NCBI GenBank assembly: GCA_965216605.1
Contig: CBDCGG010000002.1
Coordinates: forward strand, 1,550,001 to 1,614,000
Origin: JABAAW01 sp965216605
GTDB lineage: Bacteria; Pseudomonadota; Alphaproteobacteria; JABAAW01
Length of the DNA stretch: 64,000 nt
Reading direction: 5' to 3'
Shown here: one piece after another, positions 1 to 9,061 of the stretch
Layout: every line of letters starts with the position of its first letter
How positions within the stretch are numbered: position 1 is the first letter of the stretch
Translations under genes and position numbers: made by a program
The notes under the pieces: generated by a model
Told to the model about the DNA's origin: nothing
Database searches by the model: none
The model's input: the letters and a program-made list of their open reading frames with translations, nothing else

Positions 1-214
1 GACAACACCTCCCACTCTAGCCGCGCAAAGCGTGCCGTTCATAACGATCGATATTGCACCTCCGCTAAGATTTATACCCGCAAACGACTCTGCAGTTGAA
101 CTGCTCACCCCCCAAGCCTGCATGCGACTGCTCGACGATCAACAAGCCAGACTGCAATGGCTGCCTGGTAACATCGTCGATGCCATCACGCTACAACTCG
201 TCGAAGTCCTCTAG
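1..214 (+). CDS. C-terminal end of a phage tail-region protein (partial)
   Basis: The frame is open from the left edge of the window to a TAG stop just before the next gene, so the true start lies outside. About 70 residues are visible, ending in a segment rich in Leu and Gln. A GTG at position 32 could be read as a start, but the frame runs through it without a stop. I do not recognise the family from this stub. Its place, 3 nt before a run of tail-tip genes on the same strand, makes a minor tail or tail-assembly protein likely. That is inference from context only. Confidence 0.5.
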   Translation, partial: TTPPTLAAQSVPFITIDIAPPLRFIPANDSAVELLTPQACMRLLDDQQARLQWLPGNIVDAITLQLVEVL

Positions 215-217
215 ACC

Positions 218-787
218 ATGCCGCGCGCCCTCCATCCCCAAACGCAAAGTGCCGCGAGTGAAAAAGAAGTGCAACACATCGCCCATCTTTTCGAAGCGCA
301 ACTCGATCGAGAAACACTCCGTCTCACCAGCGCTGCGAAAGATATCTCGTTTGCAGGGGTGCGCGAAACCCACACCTTCCGCAGCGTCGGAGCATTAGGA
401 ACAGTGTCGCCCGTCGAAGAAGGAGCAGAACTACAAGCCTACACCGTTGCCGTCTCGCTCTGCGGAATCGACGAGAGCCTCATCGCCATCGCACAACAAG
501 AACATATCCAAGGACGACGCGCAAAAATCTACCTCGCCCTGCTCGACTACAATAACAACCTCGTGGGAATGCCCCTCCTGCTCTTCGCCGGCAGAATCGA
601 CAGCATGCAATGGCAGGCAGGAAACAATCCCTCGATAACCCTCACCGTAAAAAATCCTCTCGCCGACTGGGAGCGAAACAAACTTAGGCGATACACCGAC
701 AGCGATCAAAAAAATATCTTCCCCGAAGACAACTTCTTCGAATACATCAACACCATCTCCGACAGACCGCTCACCTGGGGTAGCTGA
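218..787 (+). CDS. Phage minor tail / tail-tip assembly protein
   Basis: This is a 189-residue protein without signal peptide or membrane segment. The N-terminal half contains stretches such as ISFAGVRETHTFRSVG, and the middle has a GRRAKIYLALLD strand followed by FAGRIDSMQW. This layout resembles the small tail-tip proteins (DUF2163 / phage BR0599-like or related) that sit just before the NlpC-like and host-specificity genes in siphophages and gene-transfer-agent clusters. The family name is a guess; the role rests mostly on gene order. It follows the preceding stop by 3 nt and its own stop is 1 nt before the next ATG, so the tail genes are probably translated as one coupled operon. Confidence 0.55.
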   Translation: MPRALHPQTQSAASEKEVQHIAHLFEAQLDRETLRLTSAAKDISFAGVRETHTFRSVGALGTVSPVEEGAELQAYTVAVSLCGIDESLIAIAQQEHIQGRRAKIYLALLDYNNNLVGMPLLLFAGRIDSMQWQAGNNPSITLTVKNPLADWERNKLRRYTDSDQKNIFPEDNFFEYINTISDRPLTWGS

Positions 788-788
788 C

Positions 789-1268
789 ATGCGACATCCC
801 GATTGCTACGCCAGACTCCACAACCTGTGGCGCAAAAAACACAACACCCCCTTCCAATGGGGAAAACACGATTGTCTCGCGCTCGCGCTCGAAGCAGTCA
901 AAGCCGTCACGGGAGAAACCTTATCTTCGTCTCCCCAACCCCTGCCGTACAACTCGTACAAAAGTGCACGCCAGCTGCTCAAACAACAACCCTTTCTCAA
1001 CAGAGTAGAGCACGCGCTCAAACGATTCGAGCGCGTAGAAAACTACGCCTCTCTACAGAGCGGAGACCTCGCCGTCGTTGCTATGCCAACTTTGAGCATG
1101 CAAGCATCCATGCTTTTTTCTGCTCACGACAGGCAAGAAGAAAACTGGCTCGCCCTTGCGACACTCGATCTCTGTGCGTCGGGCTTCGTGCTGCCTCGAC
1201 TTCCCGTAGGCATCACAAGGATCAACAAAAGATATCTCACCATCGTCAAAGCATGGCGTATCGCATAA
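789..1268 (+). CDS. DUF6950-like phage tail protein (NlpC-like fold)
   Basis: The protein has 159 residues. The N-terminus carries the signature FQWGKHDCLALALEAVKAVTGE at about residues 21-42: a Trp-Gly pair, then His-Asp-Cys, then an Ala-rich helix. This matches the DUF6950 / NlpC-P60-like proteins encoded next to phage tail-tip genes, where they are thought to act in tail-tip assembly or local cell-wall degradation. The Cys is present; I cannot confidently assign the partner His. The gene starts 1 nt after the upstream stop and is followed after about 10 nt by the large tip protein, the same order as in many siphoviral tail modules. Confidence 0.6.
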   Translation: MRHPDCYARLHNLWRKKHNTPFQWGKHDCLALALEAVKAVTGETLSSSPQPLPYNSYKSARQLLKQQPFLNRVEHALKRFERVENYASLQSGDLAVVAMPTLSMQASMLFSAHDRQEENWLALATLDLCASGFVLPRLPVGITRINKRYLTIVKAWRIA

Positions 1269-1278
1269 CCTAGTTCCT

Positions 1279-3765
1279 ATGCCCGCAGCCCTTATCCCCG
1301 CCGCCATTAGTGTCGCTACCTCTGTTGCAGGAGGCGCAGGAATCGCCACCGCCCTTGCCTACGGCGGTATCAACGCCGTTCTCTCGCTTGCGCTCTCCTC
1401 GCGCCGACAACCCGCCGCATACCAACCAAGCGCCAATCCCGTCGGACGCAAACATATCTTGCGCTCGCACGAAGCTCCTCGTGAGATCGTCTACGGCAGG
1501 GTCAGAAAATCAGGACTGCTAACCTTTGCATACTCTACAGGACGCGAGGGAAACCTGCATCTCGTCCTAACCTTCGCCGCCCACGAATGCGATGCTATCG
1601 AACAGCTGTGGCTCGACAATGAACCCAGCACGCACGAAAAGTATAAATTCCACATACAATTCACAGCGCATCTTGGCGATGAAACACAACAAGCCGACAG
1701 CGACCTCGTAGCAGTTGCTCCTGCGTGGAACGAGACGCACAGAGGAGAAAATATCACTTACGCGCATATCAATTTGCGTTGGGACGAAAACTTATGGAAC
1801 TTGGGACTGCCTAATATAAGCGCTACTGTTCGAGGAAAACATCTCTACGATCCGAGAATCGCCGAATCGCTCAAAGGCAAAAGTAGCATCCATCCCATAG
1901 TTGATCAGGCAGCCTATCAATTTAGCGACAACCCCGCGCTCTGCGTACTTGACTACCTCATCAGCAGCTTTGGGCTGGAATGCGACGCGCACGAAATCGA
2001 CTGGCAAAGCTTCGCAGAGGCAGCAAACCTCTGCGACCAATTCGTCCATGGCGACAAACGATACCGTTGCAACGGAGTCGTCACGCTGGAGCAATCTCCT
2101 ATCGAGGTGGTAGAACAACTTCTCACCAGCTGCGGCGGCGTGCTCGTCTATACACAAGGACAATATCGAATTTTTCCTGCCGCTCCCCAAACACCCTCTG
2201 CCCACCTCGACGCCTCATACCTGCGCGACGACCCGAAGGGACTGCCCAAGCTCGAACGAAATCTGCTCTTCAACAGCGTGCGCGCAAACTTTTTCGACCA
2301 ACAGCAACAATGGCTGAAAACCGATCTCCAACCCATAACGAACAACCAATACATACAAGACGACGGCGGCAAGAAACTTTTCTACGATCTCAATCTTAAC
2401 TTCACAACATCAACAGAAGAGGCGCAAAGGCTCGCAAGACAAGCCCTCGAGATCGTACGACCCGGCGCAAGGATACAATTTCCTGCAACGCTTGCCGCGC
2501 TCGGCATCGAAGTGTGGGATGTGATCACCGTAACACTACCCCAAGTAGGATATATCAACAAGCCTTGCCGAGTTCTTGCATGGAAAATTAACGAACATCT
2601 CGGCATCGATCTCGAGCTGCAAGAATACGACCATAGCGCATACAACGATTATCAATTAACCGAAACACGTCTTCCCAATACGGCAAATCTGCTACCCTCT
2701 CCCTTTTTTGAAGATATAGATTTTCAGCTAACATTAAAAATTCAAACTCTTCTAAACGCAGAAAATATAGACAACGAAGGTGCCATCCCCAGCAGACTCG
2801 TCGCAAGTTGGGTTCTACCATCGAGGTTGATCCGCAACATCAGCTTGCAGTGGAAGGAAAGCTCCGAGCTAGAATGGTCTGGCGTCAACCTGCCGCTCGA
2901 AACAACGCAATACGACATAACGCAAGCAAGGGTCGGAGAAACATACGATTGCAGAGTTCGTATGGAGAACTCCATCGGAATTGCCAGTCCGTGGCAAACC
3001 CTCCGTGGTTATTCCTACACAAGGCAATTCCAGGCTCCGGCTGTACCTCGTCAATTTCAAATCATCGAGCACAACGGCTCTCTCAAAGCAAGCTGGGAGA
3101 TCGACAGCTCTCTCTACCTACTCGGACACTTGGAGCTACGATACAAGAAAGGAGTCGACGACGCTCGCTGGATAGATATGCAGAAAGTGCACACTCAACC
3201 TCTAATACAACGATACTCCTTCGTTTTTCCTGCCCCCGCAACAGGACGACTCCTCTTCGCACTCAGAGCCTACAACCGACAAAACATACCCTCGACCCTG
3301 ACGGCGAGAGCACTCATCGCTGTCGTTAGCGCAGCACAAAACATACTTCCCAGAGACGAGGCGACAAGAGGATGGCAAGGCGACAACGCCAACAGCGGCT
3401 TCGTATCCGAGCTCAATCACTACCATCCCCGCTCGCAAGGTGGCTGGAATAATCTTCCCCACACATGGAGCCAATTGCCCGACGCATGGAAGAACATACT
3501 ACCCATAAGCAATTCGCTCGTCTATACAACAGAGATTCTCGATTTGGGTGCCGTCAAAGAGATTCAACCCATCTTCCAAATATCTGCTCAAGGGCAATTT
3601 TCGATAACATGGCGAGAGGCAGAAATTTTACCTCTGGAGAGCATCTTTCAAAGCATACCCGAAAGTAGCGTCTCAACGCGGTTTGTGCAATTTCGGATTC
3701 TTGTCGACGCAGAGCAAAACATCACTCCGACATTGAACGAATTCATCATCGACGAACAACGCTAG
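1279..3765 (+). CDS. Phage tail-tip host-specificity protein (J-like)
   Basis: This 828-residue protein opens with an Ala/Gly-rich hydrophobic stretch (residues 1-40) and then a conserved tip segment around residues 64-100, with REIVYGRVRKSGLLTFAYST and a downstream HLVLTFAAHECDAIEQLW. These are typical of J-like central tail-tip proteins that contact the host. The middle part (about 150-470) fits the baseplate-hub-like region. Residues 500-690 contain two beta-rich segments with the Trp/Tyr spacing of fibronectin type III repeats. The C-terminus is variable, as expected for a receptor-binding end. It lies between the DUF6950 gene and a collar-domain fibre gene. J-like proteins are often over 1,000 residues, so this is a shorter version. 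Confidence 0.7.
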   Translation: MPAALIPAAISVATSVAGGAGIATALAYGGINAVLSLALSSRRQPAAYQPSANPVGRKHILRSHEAPREIVYGRVRKSGLLTFAYSTGREGNLHLVLTFAAHECDAIEQLWLDNEPSTHEKYKFHIQFTAHLGDETQQADSDLVAVAPAWNETHRGENITYAHINLRWDENLWNLGLPNISATVRGKHLYDPRIAESLKGKSSIHPIVDQAAYQFSDNPALCVLDYLISSFGLECDAHEIDWQSFAEAANLCDQFVHGDKRYRCNGVVTLEQSPIEVVEQLLTSCGGVLVYTQGQYRIFPAAPQTPSAHLDASYLRDDPKGLPKLERNLLFNSVRANFFDQQQQWLKTDLQPITNNQYIQDDGGKKLFYDLNLNFTTSTEEAQRLARQALEIVRPGARIQFPATLAALGIEVWDVITVTLPQVGYINKPCRVLAWKINEHLGIDLELQEYDHSAYNDYQLTETRLPNTANLLPSPFFEDIDFQLTLKIQTLLNAENIDNEGAIPSRLVASWVLPSRLIRNISLQWKESSELEWSGVNLPLETTQYDITQARVGETYDCRVRMENSIGIASPWQTLRGYSYTRQFQAPAVPRQFQIIEHNGSLKASWEIDSSLYLLGHLELRYKKGVDDARWIDMQKVHTQPLIQRYSFVFPAPATGRLLFALRAYNRQNIPSTLTARALIAVVSAAQNILPRDEATRGWQGDNANSGFVSELNHYHPRSQGGWNNLPHTWSQLPDAWKNILPISNSLVYTTEILDLGAVKEIQPIFQISAQGQFSITWREAEILPLESIFQSIPESSVSTRFVQFRILVDAEQNITPTLNEFIIDEQR

Positions 3766-3805
3766 CCTACACCCCCTCCCCCCCTCACACCTCTCAGGAG
3801 ATATC

Positions 3806-4606
3806 ATGACGAACAGCACTTCCCCCATCCAGCATGCCAGCTCTCAGCACCTTGCAAGCGAAGACGACGACCCTCGTCAAGCAAGAGTAGAGCTGTTGAA
3901 TCTGGTTCAGCAATTCAACACTCTTTTGGATAACCTTGGTAGCGCTGCGTTCAAAAACATTGGGAGCAACGAAGGAGAGATTGTTACCCTCACTGATGGT
4001 GGAGTGTTGCCGAGCAGCCTGCAACCCTCGACGGATTCGATGCCGATAGGAACACTTCTCGATTTCTTTCTTCTACAGCCTCCGACAGGATGGCTGGAGG
4101 CCAACGGACAGAGTATTGACAATCAAAGCGCTGATTACCAAGATCTTTTCTTGCTCCTTTTCCGCCTTGCGACCGAAGGTGCAAGCCCCATAACGAATCT
4201 TTTCTCCTCGCCTAAAGATAAACTTGCCGCAGCACAACACAACGCAGAAAGCGCATGGAGCAACGGTATTTCTATGAAACTGCCTGATTTAAGGGGAAGG
4301 ACGAGAATCAGCGCAGGACAAGGAATAAATCTTTCAGCAAGATCTTTGGGAACAATTACAGGCAAAGAGAAAATTATACTAACACGAAGTCAGTTGCCTA
4401 ACGTTCAGCTCTCCATAAAACACCCTTCAACCACGAACATAGAAGAAGAGCCAACGCACAAACGTTTAGAATTAAAAACAGTGACGAAGGTGAGGGACAC
4501 GGATGCAGACACCATCATAGACAACAGAACAGAGGCTATGGGCAGCAGCACGCCGCACAATAACATGCAACCCAGTATCGTTGTACTAACCTGTATTAAG
4601 TATTAA
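3806..4606 (+). CDS. Tail fibre protein with phage tail collar domain
   Basis: The protein has 266 residues and is preceded by AGGAG seven nt before the ATG. Residues 79-105 read as a classic tail-collar entry (IGTLLDFFLLQPPTGWLEAN), and residues 155-185 hold LPDLRGRTRISAGQG followed by GTITGKEKIILTRSQLPN, the usual second half of that domain. The ending GSSTPHNNMQPSIVVLTCIKY is also typical of short collar fibres. It is the last tail gene on the + strand, and its stop lies 12 nt from the end of a convergent glycosyltransferase gene. The role is attachment of the particle to the cell surface. No tail-fibre chaperone gene follows in the window. Confidence 0.75.
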   Translation: MTNSTSPIQHASSQHLASEDDDPRQARVELLNLVQQFNTLLDNLGSAAFKNIGSNEGEIVTLTDGGVLPSSLQPSTDSMPIGTLLDFFLLQPPTGWLEANGQSIDNQSADYQDLFLLLFRLATEGASPITNLFSSPKDKLAAAQHNAESAWSNGISMKLPDLRGRTRISAGQGINLSARSLGTITGKEKIILTRSQLPNVQLSIKHPSTTNIEEEPTHKRLELKTVTKVRDTDADTIIDNRTEAMGSSTPHNNMQPSIVVLTCIKY

Positions 4607-4618
4607 ACAATAAATATT

Positions 4619-6856
4619 TTATACAGCATAACGCCGAGTTTTTATAATACCGTAAAGGGTCACAATTGTCCATAAGGATGAAAAATATAGTCCCTCCCAT
4701 AAACAGAACAACGAACGAGTATAAAAGCCTAATTTTGCTTGATGTTGTGCTGCGCTCAAGGCAAGCCATACGAACCGTCCTTTGTCGAGAGAGTCCGTAC
4801 GCAAACAACGGACTCGCCTTACAATTTCTTTAGAATCAACTCTGCCACGCGACATGGCAGAAAGCAGTTGTTGGACTGCTACATCTGCTTGGAAGACAGC
4901 ACGCTCTTTGGCTGTCATCAATCTTTGCAAAGACTCTAGGTTTGTGATTTTTTTGTCCGACAAAGGATCGACAAGTCCGCGTGCTCGGCGGCGGGCAGAA
5001 AAAAGTGCACAAGCGTGGTTGTTATGAATCGTCTGACTGTGACGACTTGTCGTTTGCGAAAAATGATGACGGTAAAGGATTAGCACTTCAGGAATGTTGT
5101 CAAATGTTTGATAACCTTTAAAGAAATTTCTAGAGAATTTTTCCTGCATACGTAGAAAAAGATCGTAATCTTCACCACCCAATTTAAAAAACTTTCTGTA
5201 ACGATTTTTTGACAAATACGATTTTTTAAAAACAATAGTAGGATGTGCAAGCGGCACTGCCCCTTGCATCAATCCTTGAGCAATAACGTCTTTACGTCGT
5301 AAAAAAACTTTACCAGCGACACGTTCATTTTTAAAATCAATCTTTCCACACAAACAACCCGAAGCCACAACCCGTGGATGCAAATCCATATAAGTAACTT
5401 GACGCTGCAGACGGTGAGGCAAGGCGATATCATCAGAATCGGCGCGCGCGATCAAAGTCGCTCGCGCGACCTCCAAACCACGATTGGCCGCATAGGGAAT
5501 ACCGTGATTACGCGAAAGAAAAACAAGACGAATACGATGGTCATAACGCGCAAAATCGCGTAACAATTTCTTTGTAGAGTCAGTCGAGCCATCATCGACA
5601 ATAACGAGCTCAAAATCTGAAAACGTCTGGCGTTGCCATGAGGTAATTGCCTCAGATAGATAATTAGCGCGATTGTAGGTCGTCATGATGACGCTCACAC
5701 GCGGCGAGATCGTGGTAGATTTTTTGCGTGCACGAAAGATACATTTTCTCAACTCTAAAGCGCCTCCCCATAACTCTCTCAATAAGAAAGCAATCTTACG
5801 CAGCAAAAGACGACTTGTCCTCTTCCTATTGCTCCGCCAAGCCTGGACAAGCAAGCGTAGAAACAGGAAGAGATCACCACTTCTTGCGCTCGCGCGTGCC
5901 AGCTGAAGATAGGGGTAAGGAAAACGACGAGCACTCTCATAACAAAAACTTTTCTCCAACATCTCCTCAGCACGACGCAGAAGACGTGAGCGTTTTTCTT
6001 TATTGCGAGGCAAGGCATAAAGGCGGTGAAAAAAATACCACGCCCGCAAAAGGCGACGCTCGGAAGAAGAAATAAGAAGAGACGACAAACGCAAACTTTT
6101 CGCTTTATCCAAAGGATCAAGAAGTCCATCTTGACGACAGCGTGCCGAATACATAACTAGGGTTTGAGCCCAAGCATGTTGAGAAAAATTATGTTGTCCT
6201 GTTAAAGACTCTTTATAACGGCGGTAAGAATACAATTGATCAGGTAAATTTTCAAAAACCGCCCCATAACGATCAAGCAAACGAGCATAAAAATCAATGT
6301 CTTCGCCAATAGAAAAAGCCTCTCGATATCCCCTCAACTCTTCAAGGCAAAATTTACGCATCATGAGCGTCGGGTGATGAACAAAATATTCTCCCTCAGC
6401 CATACGACGCGCGATCAACAAACGCCCACAACAAAAGGGCACCTCATCTTTGGCACTATTCTTTCTTTTATCTCGTTCGTCAATACTCACGCTTCGACAG
6501 CCCAACATAAAAATATCAGGATGCCTTTCCAAATAAGCAACTTGCTTCGCTAAACGATCTGGATGGCACAGATCGTCCGAATCCATGCGTGCGATATACT
6601 CGCCTCGCGTTGCGTGAAGTCCGCGATTCGTTGCTTTCGCAGCGCCTAAATTTTTTTTCAAAAATATACCTCGAACTCGTAGATCATACGCGTTGAACGA
6701 GCGAATGATAGATGCACTAGAATCTATTGAACCATCATCTACAACGATGAGTTCAAAATTCTTGTAGCTCTGTTCAAGAACTGAGACGATCGCCGATGCT
6801 AAAAAACGCTCGCCATTGTAGTTCGTCATCAAAACGCTGATACGAGGAGTAGCCAT
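4619..6856 (-). CDS. Two-domain family-2 glycosyltransferase (GT2-GT2 fusion)
   Basis: This 745-residue protein holds two GT2 (GT-A fold) domains. Domain 1 (about 5-220) begins RISVLMTNYNGERFL, has VVDDGS and the metal-binding ARMDSDDLCHPDRL, and is a near copy of the domains encoded upstream. Domain 2 (about 388-600) begins PRVSVIMTTYNRANYL, with VIVDDGSTDS and ARADSDDIALPHRL, and is more divergent. Each is followed by a helical acceptor-side region of about 150 residues. It probably transfers sugars from nucleotide sugars to a surface glycan; donor and acceptor are unknown. It is the last gene of the array and its start is 1 nt after the upstream stop (TAA-T-ATG). The fusion probably arose when two neighbouring array genes merged. 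Confidence 0.85.
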   Translation of the reverse strand: MATPRISVLMTNYNGERFLASAIVSVLEQSYKNFELIVVDDGSIDSSASIIRSFNAYDLRVRGIFLKKNLGAAKATNRGLHATRGEYIARMDSDDLCHPDRLAKQVAYLERHPDIFMLGCRSVSIDERDKRKNSAKDEVPFCCGRLLIARRMAEGEYFVHHPTLMMRKFCLEELRGYREAFSIGEDIDFYARLLDRYGAVFENLPDQLYSYRRYKESLTGQHNFSQHAWAQTLVMYSARCRQDGLLDPLDKAKSLRLSSLLISSSERRLLRAWYFFHRLYALPRNKEKRSRLLRRAEEMLEKSFCYESARRFPYPYLQLARASARSGDLFLFLRLLVQAWRSNRKRTSRLLLRKIAFLLRELWGGALELRKCIFRARKKSTTISPRVSVIMTTYNRANYLSEAITSWQRQTFSDFELVIVDDGSTDSTKKLLRDFARYDHRIRLVFLSRNHGIPYAANRGLEVARATLIARADSDDIALPHRLQRQVTYMDLHPRVVASGCLCGKIDFKNERVAGKVFLRRKDVIAQGLMQGAVPLAHPTIVFKKSYLSKNRYRKFFKLGGEDYDLFLRMQEKFSRNFFKGYQTFDNIPEVLILYRHHFSQTTSRHSQTIHNNHACALFSARRRARGLVDPLSDKKITNLESLQRLMTAKERAVFQADVAVQQLLSAMSRGRVDSKEIVRRVRCLRTDSLDKGRFVWLALSAAQHQAKLGFYTRSLFCLWEGLYFSSLWTIVTLYGIIKTRRYAV

Positions 6857-6857
6857 A

Positions 6858-7928
6858 TTACAATCTCAAGAATAAAAACGCGCGATACAATAAAAAAGAT
6901 ATCGTCAAACGAAAATCAATCCGTAATGCTCGCAAAATATACAACGCAAAAAATCTCCATTCACCATAACGCAAACAAGCGCGAGCAACAACAACACAAG
7001 CATGAGAGAATTGTGGATGATAACCTTCTCTCACGAAAATACTGTCAAGCCGAGCCAAAATATCCAAACGCGCTCGCCTTCCTTCGGGCAGGTCTGTCAA
7101 AGAAAGAACAAAAACCCTATCCGAAAGAACAAGACGCTCCCTTGACGACACAGGCAAAGAAGATAAAGAAAGGTCTTGTGCTCCAGTCAATGGATCCGAT
7201 ACCTTTGAACGACGACACTCCGACGAATACTGCGCCAAAACACACACCAAAGCATGCTCAGAAGAGTCGCTTGACATGGTCATGGAGGCGCCGTAGCGAC
7301 GATAAGAATACAAACGCTCCGAAAGATTTCCAAAAACCGCTCCGTAGCGATCTCGCATACGAGCATACAGATCCAAGTCCTCACCAAGATAGAAAATTTC
7401 ACGATACCCCGCAAGCTCTTCAAAACAAAAACGACGAGTCATCAGACTCGCATGTAAAAGAGGATAGACTCCTTTTTTTACGCAACGTTCAAGAAAGGCA
7501 CGCCCAGAAAATAAAGGAACATCCCACATACGCACCCTTACTCCATGCTCGTCGATATTCTGATAACCGCAACCCAACATATAAATATCAGGATGCCTTT
7601 CCAAATAAGCAACCTGCTTAGCTAAACGGTCACGATGACACAAGTCGTCCGCGTCCATACGCGCGACATACTTACCTCGCGTTGCGCGAAGACCGCGATT
7701 CGCAGCCTTCGCAACACCCAAATTTCGATCTAAAAATATACCTCGGACTCGTTTATCATGCACACTAAACCAGCGAATGATCGAAGCACTGGAATCCGTA
7801 GAGCCATCGTCAACAACGATTAACTCTAAATCTGTAAAACTCTGAGACAAAATAGATTCGATCGCTTTTTCCAAAAAACGCTCTCCGTTATAAGCCGCCA
7901 TCAAAACACTAACTTTAGGAGTGAACAT
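6858..7928 (-). CDS. Family-2 glycosyltransferase
   Basis: I place the start at 7928, which has GGAGG 7 nt upstream; an in-frame start 18 nt earlier is possible. The protein has 356 residues. The GT2 catalytic domain covers about 1-210: KVSVLMAAYNGERFLEKAIE, VVDDGSTDSSASIIRWF, and the DxD-type motif ARMDADDLCHRDRLAKQVAYL. The C-terminal 140 residues are Leu/Arg-rich, with a hydrophobic end that could touch the membrane. The start overlaps the end of the upstream gene by 14 nt, the only true overlap in the array. The residues after the DxD motif (GCGYQNIDEHGVRVRMWD) differ from the sister genes, so acceptor or donor choice may differ. Substrate not identifiable. Confidence 0.85.
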   Translation of the reverse strand: MFTPKVSVLMAAYNGERFLEKAIESILSQSFTDLELIVVDDGSTDSSASIIRWFSVHDKRVRGIFLDRNLGVAKAANRGLRATRGKYVARMDADDLCHRDRLAKQVAYLERHPDIYMLGCGYQNIDEHGVRVRMWDVPLFSGRAFLERCVKKGVYPLLHASLMTRRFCFEELAGYREIFYLGEDLDLYARMRDRYGAVFGNLSERLYSYRRYGASMTMSSDSSEHALVCVLAQYSSECRRSKVSDPLTGAQDLSLSSLPVSSRERLVLSDRVFVLSLTDLPEGRRARLDILARLDSIFVREGYHPQFSHACVVVARACLRYGEWRFFALYILRALRIDFRLTISFLLYRAFLFLRL

Positions 7929-9060
7929 AAAACAACCTCCGCGCAAAACGCGAAATATGAAATATAAAACTTTTAAAGAAAAAAATCAAGCTACCAATAG
8001 GAGCTGTCATAAAAGCAAAAGCAATACACTTGATTCCCATAAACCAATATCCATGCCTCACCCACGCGCGAGCTAGACGTATAAAGGGTCGCGAGCGTTT
8101 AACACAAAGAAAAAACGAAGAAGGTAAGGCTTGCAAAATACAAGGTAAATCTGACAACAATTTTTCCATATGCAAAAGACTGGCAAGATAAAATTCTTTG
8201 TCGCATTGATATGGTATGGAGGAAAAAGACAACACAAAAGCAATTTTTTCAAAATTTTTCTTCATAGAATTTGATAGAGGCAAATTACGAAAATTCAATT
8301 TTTTTATTTTTGTCAAAGGATCTCCTATACCTTGTGTTCGACAAAATGTAGAATATAAAATCAAAATTTGTATTTTAACATGAATATCAAATGAATGTCT
8401 TTTCGTCAAGGATTCTTTATAACGACGATAAAAATACAATCGTTCAGACAAATTTTCAAAAACCGCCCCGTAACGCTCAAGCAAGCGAGCACACAAATCA
8501 AGATCTTCGCCAATAGGAAAAATCTCTCGATATCCTCCCAACTCTTCAAGGCAAAACTTACGCATCATTAGCGTCGGGTGATGAACAAAATACTCTCCAT
8601 CAGTTATACGACGCGCGATCAACAGACGTCCGCAACGAAATGGCACATCAGTTCTGATACCATTCTTTTTTTTATCCCATTCGTCAATATTCATGCTTCG
8701 ACAGCCCAACACAAAAATCTCAGAATGTTTTTCTAAATAAGCAACCTGTTTCGCCAAACGATCCGGATGGCACAAATCATCAGAATCCATACGCGCAATA
8801 TACTTGCCTCGCGTTGCGCGAAGAGCGCAATTCGCGGCTTTCGGAACACCTAAATTTCTATTAAAAAATATACCTCGAACTCGTGAATCGTGCTTACTAA
8901 ACGAGCGAATAATCGAAGCACTGGAATCTGTTGAACCATCGTCAACAACGATTAACTCTAAATCTGTAAAACTCTGAGACAAAATAGATTCGATCGCTTT
9001 TCCTAAAAAGCGCTCACCGTTATAAGTCGTCATCAAAACACTGACACAAGGAGCAGACAT
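7915..9060 (-). CDS. Family-2 glycosyltransferase
   Basis: The product has 381 residues. The N-terminal GT2 domain starts CVSVLMTTYNGERFLGKAIE and carries VVDDGSTDSSASIIRSF and ARMDSDDLCHPDRLAKQVAYL. The stretch after it, with MMRKFCLEELGGYREIFPIG and then GAVFENLSERLYFYRRYKES, is nearly the same as in domain 1 of the fused gene at 4619-6856, so the two share a recent ancestor. The C-terminal 70 residues contain a hydrophobic segment (about 345-372), perhaps a membrane anchor. The start codon follows the upstream stop after one base (TGA-C-ATG). DNA here is clearly more AT-rich than in the flanking housekeeping genes. Confidence 0.85.
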   Translation of the reverse strand: MSAPCVSVLMTTYNGERFLGKAIESILSQSFTDLELIVVDDGSTDSSASIIRSFSKHDSRVRGIFFNRNLGVPKAANCALRATRGKYIARMDSDDLCHPDRLAKQVAYLEKHSEIFVLGCRSMNIDEWDKKKNGIRTDVPFRCGRLLIARRITDGEYFVHHPTLMMRKFCLEELGGYREIFPIGEDLDLCARLLERYGAVFENLSERLYFYRRYKESLTKRHSFDIHVKIQILILYSTFCRTQGIGDPLTKIKKLNFRNLPLSNSMKKNFEKIAFVLSFSSIPYQCDKEFYLASLLHMEKLLSDLPCILQALPSSFFLCVKRSRPFIRLARAWVRHGYWFMGIKCIAFAFMTAPIGSLIFFFKSFIFHISRFARRLFYVHS

Positions 9061-9061
9061 G

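Noticed and set aside
6926..7621. 231-residue + strand frame in the glycosyltransferase array
   Set aside because: It is opposite a complete GT2 gene and its translation is Lys/His/Gln-rich with no family features.
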